A program made the translations under genes and the position numbers. DNA of 64,000 nucleotides from Bugula neritina (lineage: Eukaryota; Bryozoa; Gymnolaemata; Cheilostomatida; Bugulidae): contig OZ037766.1 of assembly GCA_964035545.1 (NCBI GenBank), positions 24,583,126 through 24,647,125 on the forward strand, in the 5' to 3' direction. Positions within the stretch are counted from its first letter, which is position 1, and the number at the start of each line of letters is the position of its first letter. Below are positions 63,690 through 64,000 of this stretch, piece after piece. A model generated the notes under the pieces. It saw only the letters and a program-made list of their open reading frames with translations, was not told the origin of the DNA and searched no databases.

Positions 63690-64000
63690 ATGGACCGACA
63701 GGACATAGTTAATCTCAAAAAGCAACGTACTACTCTGAGGTCTAAGGTAACAATGCTAACTAATCTCATAGAATCAGCAATCTCTAGTAGCAACTCTACA
63801 CAAGTGGAATGCCTGCGATCTCAGCTTGAATCTACATATCAAGAGTTTCTAACTATCCATTATGACTTTTTGGAATATGTTTCATCAGATGAGTCTATGG
63901 AAGACATTGCTTATGTTAATAAGATGAGTCCAGTAGAGTACTATCAAGCTGTGAAGGCTAGTTATGACAAAGCTATTTCTGACTGTAATACTTGGCATAG
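63690..64000 (+). mobile_element. Start of a retrotransposon gag-like ORF (BEL/Pao type?), cut by window edge
   Basis: An ATG at 63690 opens a frame with no stop to the window end (103 codons). The start reads MDRQDIVNLKKQRTTLRSKV followed by a coiled-coil-like helix and acidic segments. This resembles the N-terminus of the gag region of BEL/Pao retrotransposons, which often begins with a basic LKKxR-type helix before a DUF1759 domain. An AATAAA at 63588-63593 upstream could belong to a long terminal repeat, but LTR borders and primer-binding site could not be fixed. A cellular coiled-coil protein is the alternative. Confidence 0.45.

Overview
The window is nuclear DNA from an AT-rich invertebrate animal genome. 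Genes are split by many introns with GT-AG borders (one GC-AG), stop codons fit the standard code, tRNA-derived SINEs and MITEs sit in introns, and CA/GT microsatellites run to hundreds of bases. The gene content (NAA15, ST13/Hip, DEG/ENaC channels, BHMT-like enzymes) is metazoan. A lophotrochozoan or similar invertebrate is plausible, but the species cannot be named from the sequence.

Layout. (1) 15-5922, plus strand: the 3' half (nine exons, 522 codons) of NAA15, the auxiliary subunit of the NatA N-terminal acetyltransferase. (2) 10153-15663, minus strand: a complete ST13/Hip gene (Hsc70-interacting co-chaperone). (3) 18989-28692 and 32122-40687, plus strand: two complete tandem DEG/ENaC channel paralogues, each with 12 coding exons and the same intron phases. 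(4) 42902-49592 and 52480-59770, minus strand: two complete tandem BHMT-family homocysteine S-methyltransferase paralogues, each with eight coding exons of identical lengths (347 aa each). (5) 63.0-64.0 kb: a possible two-exon gene 3' end of unknown identity, then the start of a retroelement-type gag-like ORF cut by the window edge. ST13 and channel copy A are head-to-head; channel copy B and the first BHMT copy are tail-to-tail. Nothing suggests that these genes form a single pathway; the two tandem pairs are local duplications.

The most notable points are these. Both channel paralogues lack two family hallmarks: the pre-TM1 His-Gly reads Gln-Gly, and the TM2 selectivity triplet G-(A/S)-S reads G-W-T. 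In channel copy B, a run of about 715 bases of GT in intron 6 and about 610 bases of mostly AC in intron 10 would be complementary in the pre-mRNA and bracket exons 7-10. The BHMT pair is a mosaic, with exons 2 and 4 about 96-97% identical in nucleotides but exon 6 only about two-thirds identical, as expected from partial gene conversion. Several mobile-element families can be defined from copies inside this window: a TTA-flanked MITE, a pogo-like MITE, a dimeric tRNA-like SINE, a second tRNA-headed SINE, and an element carrying a 7-bp minisatellite. All gene models were built by eye from reading-frame continuity, splice consensus and remembered family sequence; percentages are hand counts.
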